DNA from: Lamellibrachia satsuma
Taxonomy: Eukaryota > Annelida > Polychaeta > Sabellida > Siboglinidae
Length of the DNA: 64,000 bases
Direction of reading: 5' to 3'
Assembly: GCA_033239005.1 (NCBI GenBank)
Contig: BSQZ01000035.1
Location: forward strand, 5,332,501 to 5,396,500
Below, piece by piece: positions 35,301 through 47,508 of the stretch. A program made the translations under genes and the position numbers. Position 1 is the first letter of the stretch. The number at the start of each line of letters is the position of its first letter. A model generated the notes under the pieces. It did not search any database and was not told the origin of the DNA. It saw nothing but the letters and a program-made list of their open reading frames with translations.

Positions 35301-38300
35301 ATGTATGCATGCTTGCATATGCATGCGTGTATGTACACACACCGCACAAGCCCACACCATACACACTACGCAAGCTCACACCACACACACCAGACACACG
35401 TGCACAAATTCTAATGTCAAGTAACCAATTGACCCACAGAGATACATAAATCTGACAGTCGGACAGCTGAATTGGTGATTGAGAACAGCACTTTCCAGCA
35501 ACAACAAGAAGAGCTGAGACAACAATTGATGGCAAAAGATATGCAGATAAATGAATTGAAAGACACAACTGCATCATCTTCAAAACTGGCAGAAGAAAAG
35601 ACTCAACTGGAGTATGAGAAACAGGGTATGTGTGAAACAGTGAAGATCTGTACATCTTTCTACTGTTGTTCACTGATACGCATTTTCAGTGTAAGTAGCA
35701 TACAATGTATCAGTTGTGAGATTTGTGACAGGTGTCCGCTTTTTTGTTATCCCTGACTGTATAGCTTAACGAAATATAAACAATTGAAAACGTATGTATA
35801 ACCATTTATGAGCAGTTTTGTTACCACACTATATTTAGGAAATAATGGTTTAGTATTTGAAATTTGCCACTAATGATCATTATGATGCAATCAGGAATGG
35901 TGATGGAACTTTACAAACCATTACTATATAACAATAGGGGATTCTGACAGGTATGTATTTCTTACATGAAATAAAACCATCTGTAAATAAACCATGCCCG
36001 GTAATTGAGGCCTCATTTATTTACAACTTCAAACACCGATTACTATACCTTTAAAAATGCATATATCCCAAAACTTTTAGTACTTGTGTCAGACTGTTCA
36101 TGATCAGAGAGATGTTGTGAACCACAGACCATGATGTACACACTGAATAAACATAATGCTGTATTTGTGTGCTGGGCACCTCACAGTCTTATTGTCTGTG
36201 TAGTGTGAATAAACACTAACAAGCACATAATGGCAAACAAATGTTGTATGTACATTTTTAAGCCACTGCCACAATAATGTTTATTACATATACTGTTTCA
36301 GAACTACTTCGCACAGTAAATGAAATTGCTGATCGTAATAATGTTTTGAAGCTGGAGAATGACACCTTTCAACAAACTGTCAGGTAACTGATACAATTTT
36401 ATAATTTTAGGGTTTGTTGTCTTATTTAAATTAACTATATTTATAATTAATCATTGTAATAACTAATTACTTATTATGCTACCAAGCTGACACACTCATG
36501 CAGACAGTGTATAAAGCAATTTTTTTGTAAGAAAAGAATTTTCTTAAGCATTTCTTCAATAAATATTTTATAATGAAGCATGACAAGTATTGTATATTCA
36601 GTGTAATTAATGTTTCTTATTTAGATTACACATTTGTATATTAAATGTAATTGTTGTGTCTCATTTATATTACACGTTTGTATATTTAGTGTAATTACTG
36701 TGTCTTATTTAGATTACACATTTGTATATTCAACGTAATTGCTGTGTCTCATTTATATTACATATTCAGTGTAATTGTTGTGTCTCATTTAGATTACACA
36801 TTTGTATATTCACTGTAGTTACTGTGTCTCATTTATAATACACATTTGTATATTCATTACTGTGTCTCATTTACAGGCCTGGGGTCTGTTGCATTGCAAT
36901 GTAACAGATTACTATTACTTAGTTTCCTTTCTATTACTATTACATGCTGAAGGGAATGTAATATATTACTATTACATTTTCCATCTGAACTATTTCCTTT
37001 CGATTAAACATTTAACATACTTAATCATTTACATAGATTAAAATTAACTGATAGGTGTATAATTAATTAAATTACAATTAACTCATAAATTACCCAATTA
37101 AATTAATCTCGCACTACTGCAGTCGGATGTAGAAGTTTCATATATTCATTGGAATGAAACAGAAAAGCAATGTCATTGTCACATAACACAGTCTGATTAT
37201 CCCATAGTAGACCCATACTGCTCAGCTGCTGCTTGGTGGACAGTTAATTATTGGCTCAAGGATAGGATGTTTTTCAAACTTTTGGTCAATAATGTGCAAG
37301 CCAGCTACCAATTGAGAAAAACATAGAAAAGTTGGTATAAGCCCCTGGATTTTGTTCAAACATTACCCAGCATGGCAGGCTGGCAGCTATGATTGGGAGA
37401 TGGCAATGATTGATTGATTGATTCAGATGTTAAGACAGTCTGTTTGATGCTGGAAGCCTGGAACCCTTATCCTGCTTCAGTGAATGAATGAACATAATTT
37501 TTGGTCGGATTATATTCACTGAAATTGAATTTTGGTGTGGTTGAAATGTTCAATTGTAATAGCAAAGTAATAGCTCAATTACTATTACTTTGTTTTCTAT
37601 TACTATCACTATTACATTGCATTCTGTTCCATCTATTACTATTACTTGAACAATTGTAATCGTTACTATTACATATTACTATTACCCCAGGTCTGCTCAT
37701 TTAGATTACACATTTGTATATTCAATGTAATTGCTGTGTCTTATTTAGATTAAGCCTTTGTTTATTTAGTGTAGTTTCTCTGAACCAGGAAGCAGGTCAT
37801 TGAACTGGAGCAGTCACGTCTGCTGCAGCAGAAAGTTCAGCAAGCGGCTGAGCAAGTCGTTGCCAAGTAAGTCACATGTTATATGCTTAATACATGTATG
37901 AAAGTCTTCTATACAGTATCTAACCTAACAAAAATCAATTCCGTAACACACTAAACCGTTTTCATGTTTCTACAGATACAACTCTACATTAATTTTATAT
38001 AGAAAATTAATTAATGACAAACAAATTTCGTATGACCAATTGTTACTATAAAATATTTTTTATAAAATTCGTCATCCACCTCGTACAACAACACACTGCT
38101 TTCTTGACTCCTACCCATGGACATTGCCATATGATATAATTACAATTATAATTAACAGTTTAAAATCCTGTATGAAATGTTGCTGCAATTATTATGCTAA
38201 GTACCTGCAATCTATGGTGTAGATATGTTCTGTGAAGTATATTGCAGTTTGCAACGTATTGAGCCAAATATTGTTGCTGTAGACTGAAGCAGGAGTTGGC

Positions 38301-41300
38301 ACTATGTCAGACAGAACTGTCGGCATGCAGCGAGAAACTAGAGAGACTGGAGGGTGCTTATGAGGAACACGAGAAACTACATGAAGAAGTAGAGAGGATG
38401 GCATCACTCCATGCGAGTAAGTCAGTGTCTTCTCTGTCTCCGTTAGCAGGAACAGGGCTACTGGAACATAACACTAGGGCCTTTCAAATATCAAGTTATG
38501 CATTTCCACCAAACATTATAACACTGGTCTGATTATGTGGTCCACTCATCATGGAGAGAGCTATCCATGTAAGAACTGTTCAGAATGTATACCTAAAACA
38601 TAAAATCCATTAGCTGTTATTGTGCCACTTGTTTGTATTCCTAGTGAAGTCCGATGAAGTTTCTGATGCATTGCATCAAGCACAAGGTGATCTGGAAGCG
38701 CTGAAGAATGAAAGGTTGGTGTGATGCAAGAAAATTGCCTGTGTGATGATGTATGTGGGTACGCAAGATGCAAGAAAATTGCCTGTGTGATGGAGGTGTA
38801 ATGCAAGAAAATTTCCTGTTCAAATTGAAGAACAAAAGTATTTATTAAAATTATGGAAAGAAAGAACAGAAAGAGTGACTTGACAATGCTTTACTTGACC
38901 CTCACCCCTGTACAGCAGGGAACAAGGAGGAAGAGCACACAGGTACATTTAATGTGAGATCAGTCACACATCATTACAAATAGTGCATTATGCCATACAA
39001 TATCCTAAATTTGTCAATTTAAACCTGCTATATTTGTATATTTTTACAGTAGGCATACCCACATACATAACATGTACATCTCTGCATATTGTTACAGTAG
39101 ACATACCCACATACATAATGTATGTACATCATTGTATATTGTTACAGTAGACATACCCACATACATAATGTATGTACATCATTGTATATTGTTATGGTAG
39201 ACATACCCACATACATAACATGTACATCATTGTATATTGTTACAGTAGACATACTCACATACATAATGTATGTACGTCGTTGCATATTGTTACAGTAGAC
39301 ATACCCACATACATAATGTATGTACGTCGTATATTGTTACAGTAGATATATCCATGTACATAATGTGTGTACATCATTGTGTATTGTTACGGTAGACATA
39401 CCCACATACAAAATGTATGTACATCATTGTATATTGTTACAGTAGACATACCCACATACATAATGTATGTACATCATTGTATATTGTTACAGTAGACATA
39501 CCCACATACATAATGTATGTACATCATTGTATATTGTTACAGTAGATATACCCATGTACATAATGTATGTACATCATTGTATGTCATTACTGTAGACATA
39601 CCCACATACATAATGTATGTACATCATTGTATATTGTTACAGTAGACATACCCATATACATAACATATGTACATCATTGTATATTGTTACAGTAGACATA
39701 CCCATGTACATAATGTATGTACATCATTGTATGTCATTACTGTAGACATACCCACATACATAATGTATGTACATCATTGTGCATTGTTATAGTATACATA
39801 CCCACACACATAATGTATGTACATCATTGTATATTATTACAGTAGACATACCCACATACATAATGTATGTACATCATTGTATATTGTTAGAGTAGACTTA
39901 CCCACATACATAACATATGTACATCATTGTATATTGTTACAGTAGATATACCCATGTACATAATGTATGTACATCATTGTATATTGTTACAGTAGACATA
40001 CCCATGTACATAATGTATGTACATCATTGTATGTCATTACTGTAGACATACCCACATACAAAATGTATGTACATCATTGTATATTGTTACAGTAGACATA
40101 CCCACATACATAATGTATGTACATCATTGTATATTGTTACAGTAGACATACCCACATACGTAATGTATGTACATCATTGTATATTGTTACAGTAGATATA
40201 CCCATGTACATAATGTATGTACATCATTGTATATTGTTACTGTAGACATACCCACATACATAATGTATGTACATCATTGTGTATTGTTACAGTAGACATA
40301 CCCACATACATAATGTATGTACATCATTGTGTATTGTTACTGTAGATATACCCACATACATAATGTGCGTACATCATTGTGTATTGTTACAGTAGACATA
40401 CCCACATACATAATGTATGTACATCATTGTGTATTGTTACAGTAGACATACCCACATACATAATGTATGTACATCATTGTATATTGTTACAGTAGACATA
40501 CCCATGTACATAATGTATGTACATCATTGTGTATTGTTACAGTAGACATACCCACATACATAACATATGTACATCATTGTGAAGCCAATACAGTTGTCAG
40601 TTTCTGACCAGAGATCTGATCATAGTAATTAACAAAACTGCTGCATTCACATTTCAGAAGAAGATAACAGCATTTTACCCAAAGTATGCTTTAATCAACT
40701 GTATCCAGAACCAAGAATCGCACAACCAAAAAAAATAAAAATGCACTTTTCAGGGAGATGATGATCACATCACATCAGAATCAAATAGAACAGCTCAGAG
40801 AAAGTTTTAAAAGACGCGTTGCTGAGGTGGACAAGTGGCCAGAAAAGGTACTCTGCATACATGTGTGTCCTCCAGTAATATCACAAACTGATATGTGATT
40901 TTACAGATGTAAGATTGTAATTGGACTAGATTAATATAAAGTAAATTCTGTATTCTGTGTCAAAGTAAATCTTGAAATCTTGTGTTTAGTAAACAGTGTA
41001 ACTTATGGTCACCTGTCTATTATGACCAGAGCCATAAACTCGGTAGCCAAGTGTACATTGTAGCAGGTGTTACTCCAATATTGTCAAAGCATTTTGTTAA
41101 AACAATAATATTTACAGTGTGTTGTTATTGTCATTAAACCCAAAAAATTTGAAAGCATAAATGTAACATATAAAAGTTTATATAAATTTATTAAAATGTT
41201 TACGTATTACCAAAGAAGAAATAGAAAGGTGACATTTTGATTATTTGTTTGTGGCCACTGGAAATATATTTTTTTGGTTTTGCAAAAAATCTGTTGTAAT

Positions 41301-44300
41301 ACTCTTCAACACAACAGTATTATAAACTTTGTGACGTTTTAGTTGATTTTATTGTTCTGTCAACATACAAGAGGCTGCTGTCAGACTTAGAGTGTGAGCA
41401 GTAGGAACCTGACCATGTCACTTTCTCCTCTGTTATAGATGGAAGTAGAGTGTCAGAGAGAACGAGAGAAGCATACACAGGAAATGTCACTTCTAGAAGA
41501 AAACCTAAAAGAGAGTTTTGCATTGGTGTGTTAGGTTATTCTAAGTAAAGAAAGTTATTATGTTTTGTAAATTATAGCATGTATTCTTGCAAAATCTGCT
41601 TATTGGACTAATTAAATATATTATTATGTTTCAAATCATGACAAAAGTAATGTTACAAACATTAGTAAGGTGTTTTGCCTATAAAATAATGTGTTCTCTA
41701 AGAGTTCATATTGTTATTTGTGATTTGGCCAGACAGGAGAAATGTTCAGGTTGTTTGACACACGCGGTCACACACCCCCACACTCAGGAACTCCGGTGCA
41801 AACTCTCAAGGGCATATATAAGTGAAAACAAGTATATTTACCTTCACCTGTAGTGCACAGGAGCCAGTGGGACACACGTATAACTGGTAGAATGTGGTCT
41901 TTGTGTGTTTTAAATTCTCTGAACATCCTTTCAAAACTTTGTAATAAATTTTGACAGGAAAAGCAGATACAGAAGCAGAAGTATGATGAACTAGTTGAGA
42001 CGTATCGACGCCAAATGAAAGATGCTGAGAATAAGGTTTGTAAAGTAACTTTTGCATAGGTTGTGATGTAATAAACGTGACGTTCCAATAATTTTCGTTT
42101 CTGTCAGCACAATTCTTCTATGGTTTCTCTAGCTACAGCATCAGCTATATTGGCTGAAAATGTTTAAATGCAGATTTCTGTGGCATCACGAAAGTGATGA
42201 TCTTTTTTTCTAAAATGAAGATGTAAGTATTTCACAAATGGACAATTCAAACAGTCAGTCGCACACGTACACGACATGCACCTACACACGTGCACGCTCA
42301 CAGACATACACACCACACATCACATGCACATACACACCCACTTGCATGCATGTTTACACACGCACACACCCCCCACACATGTACCCAAACATACATGCAC
42401 ACACCCATAAACATACACAAGTTTGTATATAGGTATGATGTATATGATCACACATTTAATTAATTATGCAAGTAATTTGATTCATGTGCTCATCATATTT
42501 TCTAGTTGTATGAACAAAATATGTAAGTATACTCTGTCAATTTCATTGAGCAGAATTATGTTTGAAATGTTCTCCTCACTGGTGGATAGCTCCTGATGAG
42601 AGTGGACGGGTCAGTTGAGCATGGCTTCTTGCACATATACTTGATATTACATTGCATGAACCAGTTGCATGTTCACTTCATTTAACACTTTATTGCCCGA
42701 GGAATGTTCTTCATAGTCGTGTTGGCAGCATTTCTAACATGTAATTTTTGTAAGATTAAGATAAACGTCTGTTTTAACTGTTCAAACTATATTGCTATCC
42801 AGAGAAAAAACCCCAGATAACAAGTGGTCCAGGAAGCCATTGGTTTATCGAGAGTCCAGTGATTTTTCATCTATGTAACCTGCCCTTATGAGATATTTGT
42901 CAATTTAAAATTATTCACAGGAATTACACACTGCTAGTTGCATTGCTATTGACGATCTTGATATTGACTATCTTGCTATTGACTATCTTGATATTGACTA
43001 TCTTGCTATTGACTATCTTGATATTGACTATCTTGATATTGACTATCTTGCTATTGACTATCTTGATATTGACTATCTTGCTATTGACAGTCTTGATATT
43101 GACTATCTTGCTATTGTTTACTCTTCAGCTGAAAATTTCTCTACGTGACAAACACTGTGCTGAGTTGAACGCACTGCAGCAACAAATGGCGGCATCAAAG
43201 GTACGATGCCAAGACGCAGAGGACTCGTTGCGACATGAAGTAGCAAGTTTGAAAAAGATCATAGCTGATTTGGAAGAAAAGCTTGGTAAGTCTACTGTAT
43301 CTGTGATATTTGCAATTTTTACAACCAATTTTCCAGTTAAATGTTTTGGCATAATGGTTTGTAGTGGCTTCATATTGCTTCATATCACCATTTACAAGTC
43401 ATTTTTGTCAAATGTTTGTTTCTGGAATTGACTCATAAGTGTAGCATAATGGTTTTTCCTATTAATATTATTAATTATTATCACAATACATTCATGCAAC
43501 ACAAGTTGGGGGAGGGGAGAGGGGGTGGAGAGGGGTGGAGAGGGAGACAGGGTGGAAAGGGAGGGGGGGAGGAGAGGGAGAGGTGGTGGAGAGGGAGACG
43601 GGGTGGAGAGGGAGAGAGATGATGGAGAGGGGGGTGGAGGGGGGACGGGGTGGAGAAGAGGAGAGGGGGTGGAGAGGGAGATAGATATGGATAGAGTCAG
43701 AAAACAAATGTAGGTATGGTTGCTGCTGTCTCAGGATGTTATGTGGCATTGCAGCAAGAGTAGACACGGATGGTGGAGAAAAGGTGCAGCAGCTGACAGG
43801 ACAGCTGCATGACCTCAACATGCAGCTGTCACAGCTGAAGGATGAGAACATCCAGCTAGAAACACAACACAGCACTTCACTTGAAGAGGTAAAAACACCA
43901 TCAGTCCATGATTCATTTTGAAAGTCCTTCATCTTATTGGTAATGCAAGTTGGATGTAAGAAACATATTTAAAAGTGCCTACTTTTCAATTCATGGTATA
44001 TTACACAATTACAGTCTTCAGATCAGTTGTCATTTTATTTGTTCTGTTTAAAAAGGCTTAAGACACAATACTTTCAGTTCATTTAAGATTTAGGGAAATG
44101 AAACTCAAGTATAAACTGTTGTTACTCCCTTGCTGAAACATATTTTGTTTATTACACAGAGTAATAAACGCAGTACAGCACACAGAGAGAATACAAACAA
44201 CATTGTATGAGATAATGCAAAAAGCATAAAATGAAGGAATACAAACAGCACTAAATTAATAAAACGAAGTAAAAAGTATTGTATGGGGTAATAAACACAG

Positions 44301-45366
44301 CAAAATATTGTAACAGGTAATAAATACAGCACTGCATGAGAGAATGAGATAATACAGCCTGTACAATAAAGAGCAAACATTGTAATACACGAGGGAATAC
44401 AAATATTGTATGAAGTAACAAACAGCACTACACGAAATTGTAAACAGCAATAGATGAGGTAATAAACAACAAAACAAAGCATAATACAAACAGCATTACG
44501 TTAATACAAACATGTAATTATACAAGGAGTAGCACATGACATGTCTTTGGCATAGAACAGTAAACAAACTGGATTCATAATATTTGGACTTGTAAGTCCT
44601 TTATTTTAATTAGACACTGAACTATAGGAATGTTGGACACAAACAATGTGACCTTTAACTACCTTCACAATTGGGTGATTTGAAAGACTAAATATAACAC
44701 GTAATGAGTATATATGCTGATGCAGATAAGAATAGTGTGGCGTTGTAGATTGCATTCCTTCAAGAGACGGTGCGCAGGGAGTGTGAAGAACGGTTTGAAC
44801 TGACTGAGGCGCTCAGTAACGTCAAACAGGAACTTCTAGCATTCAAGCGACTACCAGGTACAACATTTTCCAGTCAAACTGTTATTTTAGCACCATTGTG
44901 GACATTAATGAACAAAAAACATGTCACTTGTCAAGAATTGTTGTCCTGGTTTAGGTGCAAACCTTGTAATCTGGAGCATGTCTTAATGTGTTTTTGTATT
45001 GCAGGTGGCAGCATTCCTTCACGTAACAACTCATTGCCGGATGTCGTTGGTGATGAGAGGCAGCTGCGGAGCCTGTCGAGAAGGGGCTCTCCCCTGGCTG
45101 TCCTGCCAGTAGGTGGCTCTCAGTCCAGTGGGCATACAGCAGTCTCTAGTGCACGCAGCAACAACTCGTCTCGGTCCAGTCATGCGACCAGGCCTGAGGA
45201 ACTGGTTCTCTTCAGAAAGGCCAAGCAGACACGAATGCCTGCCCCAGAGAGGGCAGCAGGCACAGATAGGGGGGAGGAGAAGGGATTGAAAGGAGGCAGT
45301 ATAAGTGAAAGTCGCAGGAGGATAGCCCATGCAGTGGCACGGCGGGCCAGTGACCAGGCATTGTGA
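32326..45366 (+). CDS. LEKR1: LEKR1-like coiled-coil protein, 15 coding exons
   Basis: Coding exons: 32326-32609, 34340-34459, 34904-35079, 35440-35625, 36302-36383, 37789-37866, 38283-38416, 38645-38714, 40754-40847, 41439-41525, 41958-42035, 43129-43285, 43755-43888, 44749-44857, 45005-45366. All junctions are GT-AG, phases agree throughout, and the sum is 2151 bases (716 residues). The N-terminus LPEEIRKMARDETVCKYCGV has a CxxC at residues 31-34; the rest to about residue 595 is Glu/Lys/Gln/Leu-rich coiled coil, including HQNQIEQLRESF in exon 9 and ECEERFELTEALSNVKQ in exon 14. The tail (exon 15) is Ser/Arg-rich and probably disordered. The N-terminal motif and composition match my recollection of LEKR1 (leucine, glutamate and lysine rich 1), whose function is poorly known. 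The exon model is firm; the name is less so. A poly(A) signal candidate is at 45932. Confidence 0.75.
33139..33530 (-). pseudogene. LINE C-terminal relic in LEKR1-like intron 1
   Basis: Minus-strand frames read ICTVTYQALSSKQPAYLHSL, RQLPSSNSNLLFVPSVKTN and FSVAASTLWNSLPVCVKSV, the conserved C-terminal tract of many non-LTR retrotransposons downstream of the reverse transcriptase. A frameshift separates it from an upstream part (SPHFSRSVPLLKSLHCPM). It is antisense to the host gene. Confidence 0.75.
34562..34745 (+). repeat. CR1-like LINE 3' fragment, plus orientation
   Basis: Reverse-complement match to the ORF2 3' end and start of the 3' UTR of the element at 24354-28745, including GTTGGACTCTC-ATAAGCCAAT and the stretch coding for the INEW-type end. 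It lies in the second intron of the LEKR1-like gene. Confidence 0.65.
36545..36873. repeat. Irregular tandem repeat of about 60 bp
   Basis: Units of roughly 60 bp share TTAGATTACACATTTGTATA and TGTGTCTCATTTA, about five copies with drift. Part of the same array resumes after the inserted element (37696-37790). Confidence 0.7.
36874..37695. mobile_element. hAT-type non-autonomous element, copy 2
   Basis: 822 bp with inverted ends CAGGCCTGGGG and CCCCAGGTCTG. The 8-mer CTCATTTA flanks it exactly on both sides (36866-36873 and 37696-37703), the target duplication length of hAT elements. The interior has TTACTATTAC blocks and a short TGAT repeat and encodes nothing. It lies between exons 36302-36383 and 37789-37866 of the LEKR1-like gene, 93 bp upstream of the latter. 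Confidence 0.9.
39040..40580. repeat. 50-bp minisatellite in LEKR1-like intron, about 30 copies
   Basis: The unit is 50 bp, containing TATTGTTACAGTAGACATAC followed by CCACATACATAATGTATGTACATCA-type sequence, with few variants. Each unit holds an ACATAC...GTATGT inverted pair and a TATTGTTACAG tract that looks like a 3' splice site. It occupies most of the intron before the exon at 40754. Confidence 0.9.
42240..42420. repeat. Degenerate CA-rich microsatellite
   Basis: Imperfect CACACA/CATACA runs in an intron of the LEKR1-like gene. No coding signal. Confidence 0.8.
42806..42925 (-). repeat. CR1-like LINE 3' fragment
   Basis: Contains AGGAAGCCATTGGTTTATCG and GAGAGTCCA, matching the 3' UTR of the LINE at 24354-28745 in the same orientation. 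It is heavily 5'-truncated and diverged. Confidence 0.65.
42946..43118. repeat. 15-bp tandem repeat abutting an exon
   Basis: The 15-bp unit ATTGACTATCTTGAT, alternating with a GCT variant, occurs about eleven times and ends ten bases before the splice acceptor of the exon at 43129. Confidence 0.9.
43501..43690. repeat. Polypurine GGAGAGG microsatellite
   Basis: Almost pure G/A on the plus strand for about 190 bases, with many GGG runs. It lies in the LEKR1-like intron before the exon at 43755. It could form triplex or G-quadruplex structures. Frames through it are not genes. Confidence 0.85.
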
Positions 45367-45495
45367 GCAGGAGGACATAGTCCATGCTTTAGCGCAGTGG
45401 GCCAGTGACCAGGTCTTGTAAGCAGAAGGATATAGTCCACGCTGTGGCACAGTGGGCCAGTGACCAGGAGCCAGGAGGATAGCCCATGTTGTGGC
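45310..45495 (+). repeat. 54-bp tandem repeat spanning the stop codon of the LEKR1-like gene
   Basis: About three and a half units built around GGAGGATAGCCCATG and GGGCCAGTGACCAGG. The first unit encodes the last residues (RRIAHAVARRASDQAL) and the TGA. The second ends in TAA at the same relative place. Confidence 0.8.
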
Positions 45496-46027
45496 TGTGA
45501 CCACAAAATCACCATTCGAGAGCAATATCTCATCTCAATATACCAAACCCGTGGCCATAAACAGGAAAGGTTTTTGCTGGTCTGCAAATATAGGCCGAAG
45601 TAATTTAGACTTAGGTTAAAGGTACAAAGTTTATACACAAGTACACGAGTACACAAGTACACGAGTACACGAGTACACGAGTACACAAGAGTTTGTCTGT
45701 TTTCATGGTTAAAAGAACAAAGTCTGATAGTTTTTTTATCATAAAGCTATGTTACGTAGTATAAACTGTATCTATCCTAGATACAGTTTTACATTGACAA
45801 CTATCTGTTTATTTTAAATATTTTGGTGTGAATATCATATTTACATTGCATGTGGAGGGCAACATATTTTTGCAGGTGTTAATAATATGCTCATCACATG
45901 ATTCTGATAGATTTTGCTCACAGGTATTTAAAATAAAAAAAAACTGTTCATGAATATATGGCCTACTGAATGGCAACATTGATATTCATGAAAAGATAAC
46001 TGTTGTAAAAAAATATTGTTCACATAA

Positions 46028-46505
46028 TATAACGCAGCTGCCAGTGCTGTGGTTAACACAGCTGCCAATGCTGTGGTTAACACAACTGCCTGTGCTGTGG
46101 TTAACATAACTGCCCATGTTGTGGTTAACACAGCTGCCAGTGCTGTGGTTAACACAGCTGCCAGTGCTGTGGTTAACACAACTGCCTGTGATGTGGTTAA
46201 CATAACTGCCCATGTTGTGGTTAACACAGCTGCCAGTGCTGTGGTTAACACAGCTGCCAGTGCTGTGGTTAACACAGCTGCCAATGCTGTGGTGAACACA
46301 GCTGCCAGTGCTGTGGTTAACACAGCTGTCAGTGCTGTGGTTAACACAGCTGCCAATGCTGTGGTTAATACAGCTGCCAATGCTGTGGTTAACACAGTTG
46401 CCAGTGCTGTGGTTAACACAGCTGCCAATACTGTGGTTAACACAGCTGCCAATGCTGTGGTTAATACAGTTGCCAGTGCTGTGGTTAACATAGTTGCCAA
46501 TGCTG
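46028..46505. repeat. 24-bp minisatellite, about 20 copies
   Basis: The unit is AACACAGCTGCCAGTGCTGT plus GGTT, with minor variants. Because 24 is a multiple of three and the unit lacks stops in several frames, long but meaningless frames run through it on both strands. Non-coding, 3' of the LEKR1-like gene. Confidence 0.92.
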
Positions 46506-47508
46506 TTGATGTGATGTTTTTCATTTGTCAATGGGTATGGCAACAAATTTTATGTCTTAATCGGGTAATATAGATAAGGTGCTAGTTCAGAATCTAGCTG
46601 CACATCTGTATTGTATGCAGCTAAATGCTTAAGCAGCGTAACACATACAGCACACACACATACCAGTTGTTCTCTTGTGCCAAAATACAGTGTAGTGTCA
46701 GTTGTACATATATGATAATGGCTGCATCTTCTTTGATATTTATTACCCTATTGTTATAGCGTGTCAGTAGTAAGTACTCACTAGTAACCAGACAATGTTT
46801 TGCCAGAGAAATAATAAAGTTAGTGTTTGATAATAATACGATAATGTAATAAACACATTAAGTTAGTACTGTGTTTTCTTCATCTATTACAATTACCGGT
46901 ATTTATTGTTTGTTAATAGTTACACATGGGTAGCCTTCTCACAAATTCCCTCATTGATTAGAGCATCTTTAGTTCCAGACGTTGTTTACATAAAAAAATT
47001 CAATGAAGTGCACACAGCTGATGTGAGATGAAACATAGCAGTGCAACCAGAACATAAACTGCTAATGTGCACATTTTAACATTGAAGCATACAGTCAATG
47101 AGAATGTGTTATTGTTACATAGTAACCATAATATACTTTTATTCAGTACATTAGACTTACTCTAAAATATCCATACAGAATGAACAATGTCACTAATGAC
47201 ACCCATAAAGTCTGCATAACACTAACAATAAGAAAGTCATTTCACCATTAAAAATGTTTTTTTCCATAAACACAACATTCTAAGCTGGAAGTTTTATCAC
47301 TGGTCATAATTAAAGTGCATCATAGTGTAAACATGGGCATCATAGTGTAAACATGGGCATCATAGTGTAAACATGGGCATCATCCATTCCCGACATTGAA
47401 AACAACAACTATTAAGCATTGATATCACTGGTTTAGTAAAAGGACAGACCAGTTGTCTCTGCTTTATACATAGAAACGTATATAATATGTAACATATAAT
47501 TTGAAACA
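46506..47508. other. Intergenic sequence
   Basis: AT-rich, no gene found. A 20-bp unit, CATCATAGTGTAAACATGGG, occurs three times in tandem at about 47324-47385. Confidence 0.6.

Noticed and set aside
43492..43932. Glycine/arginine-rich or serine/proline-rich frames in the polypurine tract
   Set aside because: Low-complexity translation of GGAGAGG repeats inside an intron.
45928..46573. Repeat proteins of about 170-200 residues on both strands
   Set aside because: Frames exist only because the 24-bp unit lacks stops; there are no flanking coding features.
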